A DNA stretch of 64,000 nt from Mesorhizobium terrae (GTDB lineage Bacteria > Pseudomonadota > Alphaproteobacteria > Rhizobiales > Rhizobiaceae), in contig NZ_CP044218.1 of the NCBI RefSeq assembly GCF_008727715.1, positions 5,501,501 through 5,565,500 of the forward strand. The letters run 5' to 3'. The translations under genes were made by a program, and so were the position numbers. Below the pieces are notes generated by a model. That model saw nothing but the letters and a program-made list of their open reading frames with translations. It ran no database searches and was not told the DNA's origin. Positions 1-8,837 of the stretch are shown piece by piece (position 1 is the first letter of the stretch; every line of letters starts with the position of its first letter).

Positions 1-437
1 TCGCCGTTCGGGGTCTTGGAGATGGCGAGCTTGCCGTCCTTGACCGAGACCCAGGCCCAGCCCGAGCCGAACTGGGTGGTGCCAGCGGCGATCAAGTCAG
101 CCTTGAACTTGTCATAGCCGCCGAGATCGCTGTCGACCGCCTTCTGCAGCGCGCCCGGCAGCTTGTTGCCGCCGCCGCCCTTCTTCATCCACTTCCAGAA
201 ATGGACGTGGTTGTAGTGCTGGGCGGCGTTGTTGAAGAGGCCGGCATTCTTGCCGAACGACTGCTTCACCACCTCTTCCAGCGACAGGTTTTCCATGCCG
301 GCCTCTGCGGCCAGCTTGTTGCCGTTGTCGACATAGGCCTTGTGATGCTTGTCGTGGTGGTACTCCAGCGTTTCCTTCGACATGAAGGGCTGAAGCGCCT
401 CGTAATCGTAAGGCAAGGCGGGCAGTTCAAAAGCCAT
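1..437 (-). CDS. sodB: superoxide dismutase (Fe/Mn), 3' part cut by window edge
   Basis: Detoxifies superoxide to peroxide and oxygen, probably in the cytoplasm. The first 145 residues are visible, starting MAFELPALPYDYEAL, which is the typical Fe/Mn-SOD opening. The N-terminal alpha-hairpin carries two of the four metal ligands, His27 (in YHHDKHH) and His77 (in HYNHVHFW). The C-terminal ligands (Asp and His of the DxWEHAYY block) lie beyond position 1. The ATG at 437-435 has an AGGAGT-like ribosome site just upstream on the minus strand. The family is certain; iron versus manganese cannot be decided from this half. Confidence 0.95.
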   Translation of the reverse strand, partial: MAFELPALPYDYEALQPFMSKETLEYHHDKHHKAYVDNGNKLAAEAGMENLSLEEVVKQSFGKNAGLFNNAAQHYNHVHFWKWMKKGGGGNKLPGALQKAVDSDLGGYDKFKADLIAAGTTQFGSGWAWVSVKDGKLAISKTPNG

Positions 438-772
438 GGTCGTACTCCTTCGTTGGCAATTTCCGGCAATCTCTCACCGGACAGACATATGGTGGAACTG
501 TCTCGCGACAACCCATGAAACTGGTGTGCGGTTCCTTCTAAAGCATCGCACCGGAAAGTGGCAGGCCGTTTTCGCCATGGAACCGGGTTTACCCGAAAAA
601 ATATACTAAGGGAACACTTGGAAAATTAATTTTCAAGCGGTCGCCAGGCCGTGTGGGCAGTTCGAGATCGAACTCGCAAGCGGTCATTCCGGGTTCCACT
701 AAGCGCCCCCGGGAATGACGTAGGTAAGGGTGGCCGGTCGCATCTTATGGAGGCCTAACCGTCCACAGGCTG
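438..772. promoter_or_regulatory. sodB upstream region with two dyads
   Basis: This is a 335-base gap between sodB (start 437) and the 3' end of the aminotransferase gene, both on the minus strand. It holds an A+T-rich palindrome at 617-637 (CTTG, then GAAAATTAATTTT, then CAAG) and a GTCATTCC/GGAATGAC inverted repeat at 683-719. The first is well placed to be an operator for sodB, and the second resembles a small intergenic palindromic repeat or the aminotransferase terminator. No small ORF is convincing. The regulatory role is inference. Confidence 0.4.
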
Positions 773-1651
773 CTAACCGGCGGGCGTCGAATGCGCCCAT
801 TCCCAATAGAGCTCGCGCGCCTTCTTGGCGACCGGACCAGGCTGCAGGTCGCGATCCTCGATGCGGGTGATCGGCACCACTTTCGAATGGTTGCCGGTCG
901 AGAAAATCTCGTCGGCCTCGCGGAAATCGCGCACCGTCAGCGTCTTTTCGGTGGTGCGGAAGCCGTAATCAGCCAACAGCTTGACCGTGCGCGCCCGGGT
1001 AATGCCAGACAGGAAGGTGCCGTTGGCGGCGGGCGTGTAGATGTGCCCGTCCTTGACCATGAACACGTTGGACGAGCCGGTTTCGGCGACGTTGCCCAGC
1101 ATGTCGAGTACCAGCGCATTGTCGAAACCGCGCGCCTTGGCTTCCAGAATGGCGCGGCCATTGTTCGGATAGAGGCAACCGGCCTTGGCATTGGTGGGCA
1201 TGGTTTCGATCGATGGCCGCCTGAATGGCGACACGGTGATCGAAAATCCGGCCGGCGGCATCATCGGCGCCTCGTAGAGGCACAGGCAGAAGCGGGTCGA
1301 GGCGGGATCGGCCGGCACGCCCATATAGCCGCCATGCTCGGCCCAGTACATTGGGCGGATATAGACGGCGGTCTTGCCGTCGAATTTCTTCAGCCCTTCC
1401 CAGGTCAGGCCGATGATCGCTTCCGGCGTCATGGTCGGCTCCAGGCCGAGTGCGACAGCCGAGGCGTTGACGCGGGCGGCATGGCGGTCAAGGTCCGGGG
1501 CGACGCCCTCGAACCAGCGCGCCCCGTCGAATACCGACGAGCCCAGCCAGAACACGTGGCTGCGCGGCCCGACTAGCGCGACATTGCCCTCATGCCAGTC
1601 GCCGTCGACAAAGGTCCAGGTGGTTGAAAGTGCGGCGCTCGCCAAAGTCAT
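773..1651 (-). CDS. ilvE: branched-chain amino acid aminotransferase (class IV PLP)
   Basis: Transfers the amino group between branched-chain amino acids and 2-oxoglutarate in the last step of Val/Leu/Ile synthesis. The 292-residue protein has the fold-IV aminotransferase layout: the predicted PLP lysine is Lys156 in NAKAGCLYPNNGRAI, followed by the signature GNVAETGSSNVFMVKDG and the FLSGITR block. The start at 1651 (MTLASAALS) was preferred over an in-frame extension to 1714, which adds a Gln/Arg-rich stretch unlike the family. The gene is monocistronic here. A D-amino-acid or 4-amino-4-deoxychorismate role is less likely given length and motifs. Confidence 0.88.
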   Translation of the reverse strand: MTLASAALSTTWTFVDGDWHEGNVALVGPRSHVFWLGSSVFDGARWFEGVAPDLDRHAARVNASAVALGLEPTMTPEAIIGLTWEGLKKFDGKTAVYIRPMYWAEHGGYMGVPADPASTRFCLCLYEAPMMPPAGFSITVSPFRRPSIETMPTNAKAGCLYPNNGRAILEAKARGFDNALVLDMLGNVAETGSSNVFMVKDGHIYTPAANGTFLSGITRARTVKLLADYGFRTTEKTLTVRDFREADEIFSTGNHSKVVPITRIEDRDLQPGPVAKKARELYWEWAHSTPAG

Positions 1652-2056
1652 GGTCGGATCCCGTTGCTGCCGATGAGGCTGGCAAGATTGGGCGCGAGGC
1701 GATGGTGCCGTCAACCGGCATCGGCCGGAATTGGTGAGGCCAGCGGCGACCGCTCCGTATCCGCAACCCCGTCACGCAGATGTGATCGGCTGGCGCGAAA
1801 ATCATAAAGAAAACCATGTCAAACAAGGCTTTGCGCGACCGGAGCCAGCTTGAAAGGAGGCCGCGCCCGGCGAAAGCCATGAAAATGGCGTTGCCGATCG
1901 GCAACACTAGCCGGACCGTCACCCCCTCGCCTCTTTTTGTCCACCTTGCCGCCGGAATCAGAAACGCCTATCGCCCCCATCACAACGGCACGACCGTCAA
2001 GCGGGCCAACGCCCATTCACGCTTTCTTCGACATATCGAACTAATCCAAGGCCATT
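1652..2056. other. divergent intergenic region, no gene seen
   Basis: About 400 bases separate the aminotransferase start from the L,D-transpeptidase start, and both genes read outward, so promoters for both must lie here. An AAAGGAGG sequence near 1853 is followed by an ATG, but the resulting frame runs on as a shadow of the downstream gene with no family features, so no gene is called. An AAGG ribosome site lies just before 2057. Confidence 0.4.
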
Positions 2057-2884
2057 ATGCTCAAGACGCCCACCATCCCCATGACCCGCCGGGGGTTCCT
2101 GAACACCGCATTGGTCGGCGCCGCCTCGATGGCGCTGGCCGCCTGTACCACCGTCAGCCAGGAGCCGCCGCCGGTGGTAGCACCGCCTCCCCCGCCGCCG
2201 CCCGCCGATCCGATCCTGCCCGACTACGCCGTCATGTATGGCCCGGTGGTCGACGAGAATTACGAGATCCCCGCGATCCCCTACCGCAAGATCGACCAGC
2301 AGTTCCTGCGCCAGGTCGTTCCGGACCCGACCGGCGAGAAGCCGGGCACGGTCGTTGTCGAGACCTCGACGCATTTCCTCTATGTCGTGCTGCCGGGTGG
2401 TCGCGCGCTGCGCTATGGTGTTGGCCTCGGCCGCGCCGGCTTCGCATGGTCGGGCACCGCCGTCATGCAGTGGAAGCGCAAGTGGCCCAAGTGGACGCCG
2501 CCCGAAGACATGATCAAGCGCCAGCCGGAACTGCGCAAGTTCAGCGCCGACAATGGCGGCATGCCGCCCGGCCTCAAGAACCCGCTCGGCGCCCGCGCGC
2601 TCTATCTGTTCCAGAATGGCGAGGACACGCTCTACCGCCTGCACGGTTCGCCGGAATGGAGCTCCATCGGAAAGTCGGTCTCGTCCGGCTGCGTGCGCCT
2701 GATCAACCAGGACGTCATCGATCTCTTTGATCGGGTCAAGAACGGCGCCAAGGTGATCGTCACCGAACGCGCCGGACAGCCGCTGGTCGCCAATTCCTAC
2801 GACCAGGAGCAGGGTATCCCGATCGACAGCGGCGTCCCCGCTGGCTCGCAGTTGCTCGGCCCCGCCGGCCGCTCCTGGTTCTAA
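2057..2884 (+). CDS. L,D-transpeptidase (YkuD), TAT-type lipoprotein
   Basis: Likely a periplasmic enzyme that makes 3-3 peptidoglycan cross-links or anchors proteins to peptidoglycan. The 275-residue product begins with a twin-arginine signal (MTRRGFLNTA) leading to a lipobox LAAC with Cys30, so it should be exported and lipidated. A polyproline spacer (about residues 37-51) follows. The YkuD catalytic block has His196 (HGSP), Ser209/Gly211 and the nucleophile Cys212 in SSGCVRL, with Arg214. Start could be Met1 or Met9. A strong terminator follows the stop. Family assignment is secure; the precise substrate is not known. Confidence 0.9.
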   Translation: MLKTPTIPMTRRGFLNTALVGAASMALAACTTVSQEPPPVVAPPPPPPPADPILPDYAVMYGPVVDENYEIPAIPYRKIDQQFLRQVVPDPTGEKPGTVVVETSTHFLYVVLPGGRALRYGVGLGRAGFAWSGTAVMQWKRKWPKWTPPEDMIKRQPELRKFSADNGGMPPGLKNPLGARALYLFQNGEDTLYRLHGSPEWSSIGKSVSSGCVRLINQDVIDLFDRVKNGAKVIVTERAGQPLVANSYDQEQGIPIDSGVPAGSQLLGPAGRSWF

Positions 2885-2902
2885 ACACCGTTCGATATCG
2901 CG

Positions 2903-2938
2903 AAACGGCCGCTGCCCTGCTCGGACAGCGGCCGTTTT
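2903..2938 (+). terminator. rho-independent terminator after the L,D-transpeptidase gene
   Basis: A perfect 12-base stem (2903-2914 with 2926-2937) around an 11-base loop ends in a TTTT run, 18 bases after the stop codon at 2884. Confidence 0.8.
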
Positions 2939-3057
2939 CGTTTGACGCTCGGCCGACGCGCCGTGCTCCAACCCGCCGCGCGCGTTGAAGCAGGTCGGGA
3001 ATACGGATATCCGTTGTCCGTAACGTGCGCGGATGCAGCCTGTCTCGGGAGATCGCC

Positions 3058-4164
3058 ATGCCGACACGCAGAGCATTTTTGGCAAAGGGTCTGCTGGCCG
3101 CGGGCGGCGGCATCCTTGGAGCAAGCATGACCGGCGTCGCCGCCCGCGCGGAAGACGCAGCCCGGCAATGGCACATGCCTGAAGAGGGCGAGCCGCACGC
3201 CGCCACATGGATGGCGTTCGTGCCGAGCACCCGGATCTGGGGCAAGCAGCTGCTGCCGGTTGTACGCGAAAACCTCGCCCGTATCGCCAAGGCCATCGCG
3301 GCCTATGAGCCGGTGAAGATGTTGGTGCGGGAAGACGAGTACGACCTGGCACAGCGCCTGTGCGGTCCTTCGATCGAGCTCGTCGTCCAGCCGATCGACG
3401 ATCTGTGGATGCGCGATACCGGCCCGGTCTTCGTAAAGGACCAGTCCGGTCAACTTGGCGGCGCGGGCTTCAACTTCAATGGCTGGGGCGACAAGCAAAG
3501 CCATTCGCGCGATGCCAAGGTGGCCGCGTTCGTCGCCGGCCAGGCCAGCGCCCGGTTCCTGGAAACGGATCTGGTGCTGGAAGGCGGCGGCATCGAGGTG
3601 GACGGCGAAGGCACGGCCATCATTACCGAAAGCTGCGTGCTCAATCCGAACCGCAACCCGGATCTCACCAAAGCCGCCTGCGAGAAGGAATTGTTCCGGC
3701 TGCTCGGGCTTGAGAAGATCGTCTGGCTGCCCGGTATAGCCGGCAAGGACATCACCGACGGCCACACCGATTTCTACGCGCGCTTCGCCGGTCCCGGTGT
3801 CGTCGTGGCGGGGTTGGATACCGATCCCGCCTCCTTCGACCATGCCGTCACGAAACGGCATCTGGAGATATTGGGACAGGCGACCGACTCCAAGGGAAGG
3901 CGCCTGCGCGTCGTCACCCTGCCCGGCCCGACAAGCGTGCGGGAGGACTATGAGAACCGCGAGTTCGCCGCCGGCTACATCAATTTCTATGCCTGCAACG
4001 GCGCGGTGATCGCGCCCGAATTCGGCGACAAGGACGCCGACAGGACGACCCACGACACCCTATCGGACCTGTTCCCGAAGCGAGAAATCATTCAGCTGAA
4101 CATCGACGGCATCGCCGCCGGCGGCGGCGGCATTCATTGCACGACCCAACAGCAACCGGTTTAG
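3058..4164 (+). CDS. agmatine deiminase / PAD-type deiminase with TAT signal
   Basis: Member of the Porphyromonas-type peptidylarginine deiminase family, whose members hydrolyse agmatine to N-carbamoylputrescine or deiminate arginine. The 368-residue protein has the family blocks HAATWMAF, DDLWMRDTGPVF, EGGGIEVDGEGT, TDGHTDFYARF and the C-terminal catalytic GGGGIHCTTQQQP with Cys361 as nucleophile. It is unusual in carrying an N-terminal twin-arginine signal (MPTRRAFLAKG...ARAED), which predicts periplasmic location. The ATG at 3058 has CGGGAG seven bases upstream; the in-frame start at 3025 lacks a site. Most bacterial agmatine deiminases are cytosolic, so the substrate may differ. Confidence 0.88.
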   Translation: MPTRRAFLAKGLLAAGGGILGASMTGVAARAEDAARQWHMPEEGEPHAATWMAFVPSTRIWGKQLLPVVRENLARIAKAIAAYEPVKMLVREDEYDLAQRLCGPSIELVVQPIDDLWMRDTGPVFVKDQSGQLGGAGFNFNGWGDKQSHSRDAKVAAFVAGQASARFLETDLVLEGGGIEVDGEGTAIITESCVLNPNRNPDLTKAACEKELFRLLGLEKIVWLPGIAGKDITDGHTDFYARFAGPGVVVAGLDTDPASFDHAVTKRHLEILGQATDSKGRRLRVVTLPGPTSVREDYENREFAAGYINFYACNGAVIAPEFGDKDADRTTHDTLSDLFPKREIIQLNIDGIAAGGGGIHCTTQQQPV

Positions 4165-4173
4165 TGTGCGCCT

Positions 4174-4193
4174 GAAAATCGGCGTCGATTTTC
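4174..4193. repeat. short hairpin, rhizobial palindromic-element-like
   Basis: GAAAATCG (4174-4181) and CGATTTTC (4186-4193) form a perfect 8-base stem with a 4-base loop in the gap between two convergent genes. A related palindrome, again with GAAAATCG-like arms, lies at 55431-55460, which suggests a dispersed intergenic element. It may act as a bidirectional terminator. Confidence 0.5.
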
Positions 4194-4259
4194 GCAAAGG
4201 ATCACGCGCAAAACCGGACTGTCAGGGACTACCCTTTAAGCGCCAAACAGCGATGCGGA

Positions 4260-5777
4260 TCACCGCCGCGTAAGGCTGCCCAAGATTCCGCGCACGATCG
4301 CCCGGCCGAGCGAGGAGCCAACCGAACGCACGACGGACTTGATCGCCGCCTCGGTGACGGTCTGCCGGTTCGACGGCCTTGGCGCCGGCGCGCGTTGTCC
4401 AGGCTGCTGGCGGCCGCCGCCGCCGAAGTCCGGCAAGGTCCAGCCCGAACCGCCGCTTTGCGGGGCCTGCGCCTCGGCGGCCTTCTTCTGGAGGACCTCG
4501 AAGGCGGATTCGCGGTCGATCGTCTCGTCATACTGGCCGGCCACCGGGCTCTCGGTGATCAGCTTGCGGCGCTCCTCCGCAGTGATCGGGCCGAGCCTGG
4601 AGGATGGCGGGCGGATCAGCGTGCGCTGGACCATCGACGGCACGCCCTTCTCCTCCAGCGTCGAAACCAGCGCCTCGCCGGTGCCGAGTTGGGTGATGGC
4701 GGTGGCGCAGTCGAATTCGGGATTGGGACGGAAGGTTTCGGCCGCCGTCCTCACCGCCTTCTGCTCGCGCGGCGTATAGGCGCGCAGCGCATGCTGCACG
4801 CGGTTGCCGAGTTGGGCGAGCACCGTTTCCGGCACGTCGAGCGGGTTCTGGGTGACGAAATAGACGCCGACGCCTTTCGAGCGGATCAGCCGCACCACCT
4901 GCTCGACGCGGTCGACCAGTGCCTTCGGTGCGTCGTCGAACAGAAGATGCGCCTCGTCGAAGAAGAACACCAATTTCGGCTTGTCGGGATCGCCGATCTC
5001 GGGAAGCTGTTCGAACAACTCCGACATCAGCCAAAGCAGGAAGGTGGCATAGAGGCGCGGATTGGCCATCAGCTTGTCGGCCGCCAGCACGTTGACGGCG
5101 CCGCGGCCGTCGCGGGTGGTGCGCATGATGTCGGCGATCCTGAGCGCCGGTTCGCCGAAGAAATTGGCGCCGCCCTGCTGTTCGAGGATGAGCAACGAGC
5201 GCTGGATGGCGCCGACCGACAGTTTGGTGACATTGCCGAAGCGGGCCGATATCTCGGCGGCGCGCTCGGCGATGTTGGCGAGCAGCGCCTGCAAATCCTT
5301 CATGTCGAGCAGGAGCAGGCCTTCCTCGTCGGCGATGCGGAAGGCGATGTTCATGACGCCTTCCTGCGCCTCGGTGAGGTTCATCAACCGCGACAGAAGC
5401 AGCGGCCCCATTTCCGAGACGGTGGCGCGGATCGGATGGCCTTGTTCGCCGAACAGGTCCCAGAAGATGACCGGAAATTCCTGGAACTGGTACGGATCGA
5501 GCTTCACATCCTTGGCGCGCTTGACCAGGAAATCCTTGGCCTCGCCGATGGCCGCGATGCCGGAAAGGTCGCCCTTGATGTCGGCGCAGAACACCGGCAC
5601 GCCAGCGTTCGAAAAACCTTCGGCCATGATCTGCAGCGTCACCGTCTTGCCGGTGCCGGTGGCGCCGGTGACCAGGCCGTGGCGGTTGCCATAACGCAGC
5701 AAGAGCTGTTCCGGTTTCTGGTAGCTGTCATCCGGCTTGCGGCTGGCGCCCAGGAAAATGCTCGTCTCGTCAGCCAT
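4260..5777 (-). CDS. HerA-like helicase / DUF853 ATPase
   Basis: A 505-residue P-loop ATPase of the DUF853 (YjgR-like) group, related to the archaeal DNA translocase HerA and FtsK. Walker A is GATGTGKT at residues 38-45 and Walker B is LVFFFDEAH near residue 270, followed by [14 protein letters not shown] (sensor region) and an Arg-rich stretch. The C-terminal tail (about residues 440-490) is Gly/Pro/Gln-rich and low complexity. Cellular role is poorly defined in the family; DNA processing is inferred from relatives. The ATG at 5777 has GGAGACGAG upstream. No operon partner is evident. Confidence 0.88.
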   Translation of the reverse strand: MADETSIFLGASRKPDDSYQKPEQLLLRYGNRHGLVTGATGTGKTVTLQIMAEGFSNAGVPVFCADIKGDLSGIAAIGEAKDFLVKRAKDVKLDPYQFQEFPVIFWDLFGEQGHPIRATVSEMGPLLLSRLMNLTEAQEGVMNIAFRIADEEGLLLLDMKDLQALLANIAERAAEISARFGNVTKLSVGAIQRSLLILEQQGGANFFGEPALRIADIMRTTRDGRGAVNVLAADKLMANPRLYATFLLWLMSELFEQLPEIGDPDKPKLVFFFDEAHLLFDDAPKALVDRVEQVVRLIRSKGVGVYFVTQNPLDVPETVLAQLGNRVQHALRAYTPREQKAVRTAAETFRPNPEFDCATAITQLGTGEALVSTLEEKGVPSMVQRTLIRPPSSRLGPITAEERRKLITESPVAGQYDETIDRESAFEVLQKKAAEAQAPQSGGSGWTLPDFGGGGRQQPGQRAPAPRPSNRQTVTEAAIKSVVRSVGSSLGRAIVRGILGSLTRR

Positions 5778-6143
5778 TGTCTCGTCTCCGCAAAGCCGCT
5801 GTGCGCATCGTCACAAACCCGTTCCGCCGCAGGTATAGTAACGCAGTCGTCAAAATCAAAGGTGCGAAGTTCGAGGAGCGTGGCGGGGTAGCTCTCGGAT
5901 TGTCGTCATTCCCGACCTCGTGAGGGAGCGAAGCGACCGGAGAGTGTCGGGAATCCATGCCGGAATGGCGGCGAGGGCTGCAACGGTCCAAAATCTGGCA
6001 TTCATTCGCGCCGATTATCTGTCAATGCTCTTGTAGATCAGATAACATGTCGATAAAGTCAGAAAAAATCGACACAATAACCTCATGTGTCGAAGACATC
6101 GACATATCTGCCCTTCATGTCGATCAAACGGCAGATTATCACC
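5778..6143. promoter_or_regulatory. fic upstream region with palindrome and RTGTCGAW repeat array
   Basis: This 366-base divergent gap contains a GTCATTCCCGAC...GTCGGGAAT inverted repeat (arms 5908-5916 and 5946-5954). A TTATCTG/CAGATAA dyad (6015-6021/6039-6045) and five copies of the octamer RTGTCGAW in alternating orientation follow just before fic. The repeats are listed separately. The A+T content rises visibly over the last 130 bases, as expected for a promoter. Confidence 0.5.
6047..6124. promoter_or_regulatory. five-copy RTGTCGAW array, candidate operator of fic
   Basis: Copies of TGTCGA or its complement lie at 6048-6053 (+), 6069-6074 (-), 6088-6093 (+), 6099-6104 (-) and 6118-6123 (+). 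Strands alternate, and start-to-start spacing is 21, 19, 11 and 19 bases. Flanks are also shared (A or G before, A or T after). This arrangement directly before the fic start suggests a multi-site protein-binding operator. The downstream Fic protein has a C-terminal winged-helix-like segment, so autoregulation is possible but not shown. Confidence 0.5.
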
Positions 6144-7241
6144 ATGAGCTTCCGCCCGGACCAGCCTTTCAACGATCTTCCGCCCCTGCCACCGGCGCAA
6201 GACATCGAAACCAAAGCAGTGCTGAAAGCCTGTATCGAGGCACGTGCCGCCTTGGCAGAGTTGAGGGTCTCGGGGCAACTCATCCCCAATCAAGCGGTGC
6301 TGATCAACTCGATCCCCTTGCTTGAAGCCCAGGCCAGTTCCGAGATCGAGAACATCGTCACCACCAGTGACCGGTTGTTTCGTTTCGCCAACGACGCGCA
6401 GGGGCAAGCCGATCCTGCGACCAGAGAGGCGCTGCGCTATCGCACGGCGCTGCATCGCGGTTTCGGGATGCTGAATCAACGTCCGCTCTCGACAGCCATC
6501 GCCGTCGAGGTATGCCGCACAATCAAGGGCGTCGATCTCGATATCCGCAATACGCCCGGCACCGCATTGGTGAATGACGCGACCGGCGCCGTGATCTATA
6601 CACCTCCGGAAGGAGCCGACCTTCTACGCTCAAAGCTCGCAAACTGGGAGCGTTATATCCACGAGGTCGAGGAAACGGACCCGCTAATCCGTCTCGCGGT
6701 GATGCACTATCAGTTCGAGGCCATCCACCCCTTCGCTGATGGCAACGGCAGGACGGGGCGCGTACTGAATCTGCTCTATCTGGTGGACAAGAAACTGCTG
6801 GATATTCCCGTGCTCTATCTCAGCCGGCACATAATCCAGAACAAGGCGACCTACTACAGATATTTGCTGGAGGTTACGACCAGCGGTTCGTGGACGCAGT
6901 GGGTGTTGTTCATGCTGGAGGCGATCAGGACGACAGCCCAATGGACCACCGCAAGGATAGGCGCCATCCGCGATCTGCTGGAGCAGACGGCCGACCGGAT
7001 GCGGCAGAACCTGCCGAAGATTTATTCCCGCGAACTGGCCGAGTTGATCTTCGTGAACCCCTATTGCCGGATTAGCGATCTGGTTGACTCCGGCGTGGCC
7101 AAACGCCAGACAGCCGCGGTCTATCTCAAGGCGTTGACGTCGGAAGGGTTTCTGCACGAGGCAAAGGCCGGGCGGGAAAACCTTTATATAAACCCTGCCT
7201 TGTTGGCGCTGTTGTCGGATCGTGGTCAGTCAACTGCCTGA
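6144..7241 (+). CDS. Fic family protein (class II, N-terminal inhibitory motif)
   Basis: Fic enzymes transfer AMP or similar groups from nucleotides onto target hydroxyls. The 365-residue protein has an N-terminal Fic/DOC-associated domain opening with MSFRPDQPFNDLPPLPP. It carries an inhibitory motif of the (S/T)xxxE(G/N) type at Ser65...Glu69-Asn70, a full catalytic HPFADGNGRTGR (His195 to Arg206), and a C-terminal winged-helix-like region (about residues 285-350). The intact inhibitory Glu predicts an autoinhibited enzyme. The ATG at 6144 fits the family start; the in-frame ATG at 6087 would make the repeat array coding. No antitoxin gene lies beside it. Confidence 0.9.
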   Translation: MSFRPDQPFNDLPPLPPAQDIETKAVLKACIEARAALAELRVSGQLIPNQAVLINSIPLLEAQASSEIENIVTTSDRLFRFANDAQGQADPATREALRYRTALHRGFGMLNQRPLSTAIAVEVCRTIKGVDLDIRNTPGTALVNDATGAVIYTPPEGADLLRSKLANWERYIHEVEETDPLIRLAVMHYQFEAIHPFADGNGRTGRVLNLLYLVDKKLLDIPVLYLSRHIIQNKATYYRYLLEVTTSGSWTQWVLFMLEAIRTTAQWTTARIGAIRDLLEQTADRMRQNLPKIYSRELAELIFVNPYCRISDLVDSGVAKRQTAAVYLKALTSEGFLHEAKAGRENLYINPALLALLSDRGQSTA

Positions 7242-7394
7242 TCAGATGGCAATCGGACGGCCGCGTAGCTCCTTCAAACACCTGCACTTCAAACCTGACA
7301 CACCACACTTGCCATGTTGCTGCATTGCGATGCGCGGCAATGGACCTTAGAGTGATTTGCAATGGCTGGTGCGGCCGGCAGACGAGGATGGATG

Positions 7395-8837
7395 ATGGGC
7401 AGCAAAGCCATCGACGAACCGAGCGAACCCGACAGTCCGCAGCGGCAGCGCTGGCTGGCGCTGGCCGAGAAGGCATTGGCCGGCGCTTCCTTCGAGGAAA
7501 AGCTGGTTTCGCACAGCGATGACGGCATTCGCATCAATCCGCTCTACGAGCGCGCCAGCGGGCATGAGCACAGCCTGCGCGCCAACCCGCTGAAGCCCTG
7601 GATCGTTTCGCAGCGCGTCGACGACCCGGATGTCGAGCGTGCCCGCGCGCAGGTGGCCGAAGACATCGCCCAGGGCGCGACCGGCCTTTCGCTTGTGTTC
7701 GAAGGCGCGCCGAATTCATTCGGCTATGGCCTGCCCTATGCGCCCGACACGATCGACCGTGTGCTGGAAGGCGTGCCGCTCGACCAGACCTATCTGCGCG
7801 TCGACGTGCATCCGGCCAGCCGCGCCATGGCCGACTGGCTGACCGCCTTTCTCGCCAAGCGGCGTGTCGATCCGGCGAGGCTGAACCTTTCCTTCGGCAT
7901 CGACCCGGCCGCGATCTTTGCCGGCACCGGGCGGCTGCGCATGTCGATCGAGGCGCTGCAGGCCTCGATGCCGCAGTCGCTGGCGCATTTCTTCGCCATG
8001 GACGTGCCGGGCGTGCTGCTCGAGGCCGATGGGCGCGTGTTCCACAATTCCGGCGCCACCGAGGCGCAGGAACTCGGCATCATGCTGGCTTCGGCCGTGT
8101 CTTACCTGCGCCTGTTCGAGGAAGCACGCCAGGCGCTGATCTATGCCGCGCCGCATATCGGCTTCGCATTGGCCGTCAACCAGGATCAGTTCCTGTCCAT
8201 CGCCAAGATCCGGGCGCTGCGCAGGCTGTGGATGCGCGTTCTGGAGGCAAGCTCGATTCAGCCGACGCCGGCCAGCGTGCACGCCGAGACCTCCTACAGG
8301 ATGGTGACGGCCGCCGACCCCGAAACCAATATCCTGCGCTCCACCATCGCCTGTTTCGCGGCTGCCGTGGGCGGCACCGATTCCATCGCGATCCTGCCGC
8401 ACACCATCGCGCACGGCCTGCCGGCCGCCTTCGCCCGCCGCGTCGCCCGCAACACCCAGCTTGTCATCGCCCGAGAGAGCCATCTCGGCCATGTCGGCGA
8501 TCCGGCCTTCGGCTCGGGCGGCATCGAGGCGCTGACCGACAGCCTGTGCGAAGCGGCCTGGAAGGAATTCAGGCAGATCGAAAAGGAAGGCGGCGTTCTT
8601 CAGAGCCTGAAGGACGGCCACATCCAGAGCCGCATCGGCGAAGCGCGCAAGGCACGCGCCGAGGCCTATCGCAGCGGCGAGCGCGCCATAGTCGGCACCA
8701 CGCTGCATCCGGTGAAGACCGAACGGCCGGTGGAGACGCTGGAGGCGACGCCGCGCATCGCGCCCAGCGACGGTACGGTCTTCTGCGAACCGCTGCCGCC
8801 GGTCCGCGACGACGCGTCGGTCGGAGGCATGGTTTGA
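7395..8837 (+). CDS. mutA: methylmalonyl-CoA mutase small subunit
   Basis: Partner subunit for MutB, which interconverts methylmalonyl-CoA and succinyl-CoA in propionate, odd-chain fatty acid and branched-chain amino acid catabolism. The 480-residue product covers the TIM-barrel mutase domain (for example the [19 protein letters not shown] and [19 protein letters not shown] stretches) but ends shortly after it. It lacks the C-terminal B12-like domain that makes classical small subunits about 620-640 residues. The start at 7395 follows GAGGA by six bases; 7392 and 7362 are in-frame alternatives. The stop overlaps the mutB start, so the two are translationally coupled. Confidence 0.85.
   Translation: MGSKAIDEPSEPDSPQRQRWLALAEKALAGASFEEKLVSHSDDGIRINPLYERASGHEHSLRANPLKPWIVSQRVDDPDVERARAQVAEDIAQGATGLSLVFEGAPNSFGYGLPYAPDTIDRVLEGVPLDQTYLRVDVHPASRAMADWLTAFLAKRRVDPARLNLSFGIDPAAIFAGTGRLRMSIEALQASMPQSLAHFFAMDVPGVLLEADGRVFHNSGATEAQELGIMLASAVSYLRLFEEARQALIYAAPHIGFALAVNQDQFLSIAKIRALRRLWMRVLEASSIQPTPASVHAETSYRMVTAADPETNILRSTIACFAAAVGGTDSIAILPHTIAHGLPAAFARRVARNTQLVIARESHLGHVGDPAFGSGGIEALTDSLCEAAWKEFRQIEKEGGVLQSLKDGHIQSRIGEARKARAEAYRSGERAIVGTTLHPVKTERPVETLEATPRIAPSDGTVFCEPLPPVRDDASVGGMV

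Noticed and set aside
1853..2056. Small gene after the AAAGGAGG sequence at 1853
   Set aside because: The frame merges into a shadow of the L,D-transpeptidase gene and shows no recognisable protein features.
8228..8833. N-terminal extension of mutB
   Set aside because: The in-frame stretch lies inside mutA, is Arg/His-rich and lacks mutase similarity; a TTG with GGAGG at 8834 explains the real start.
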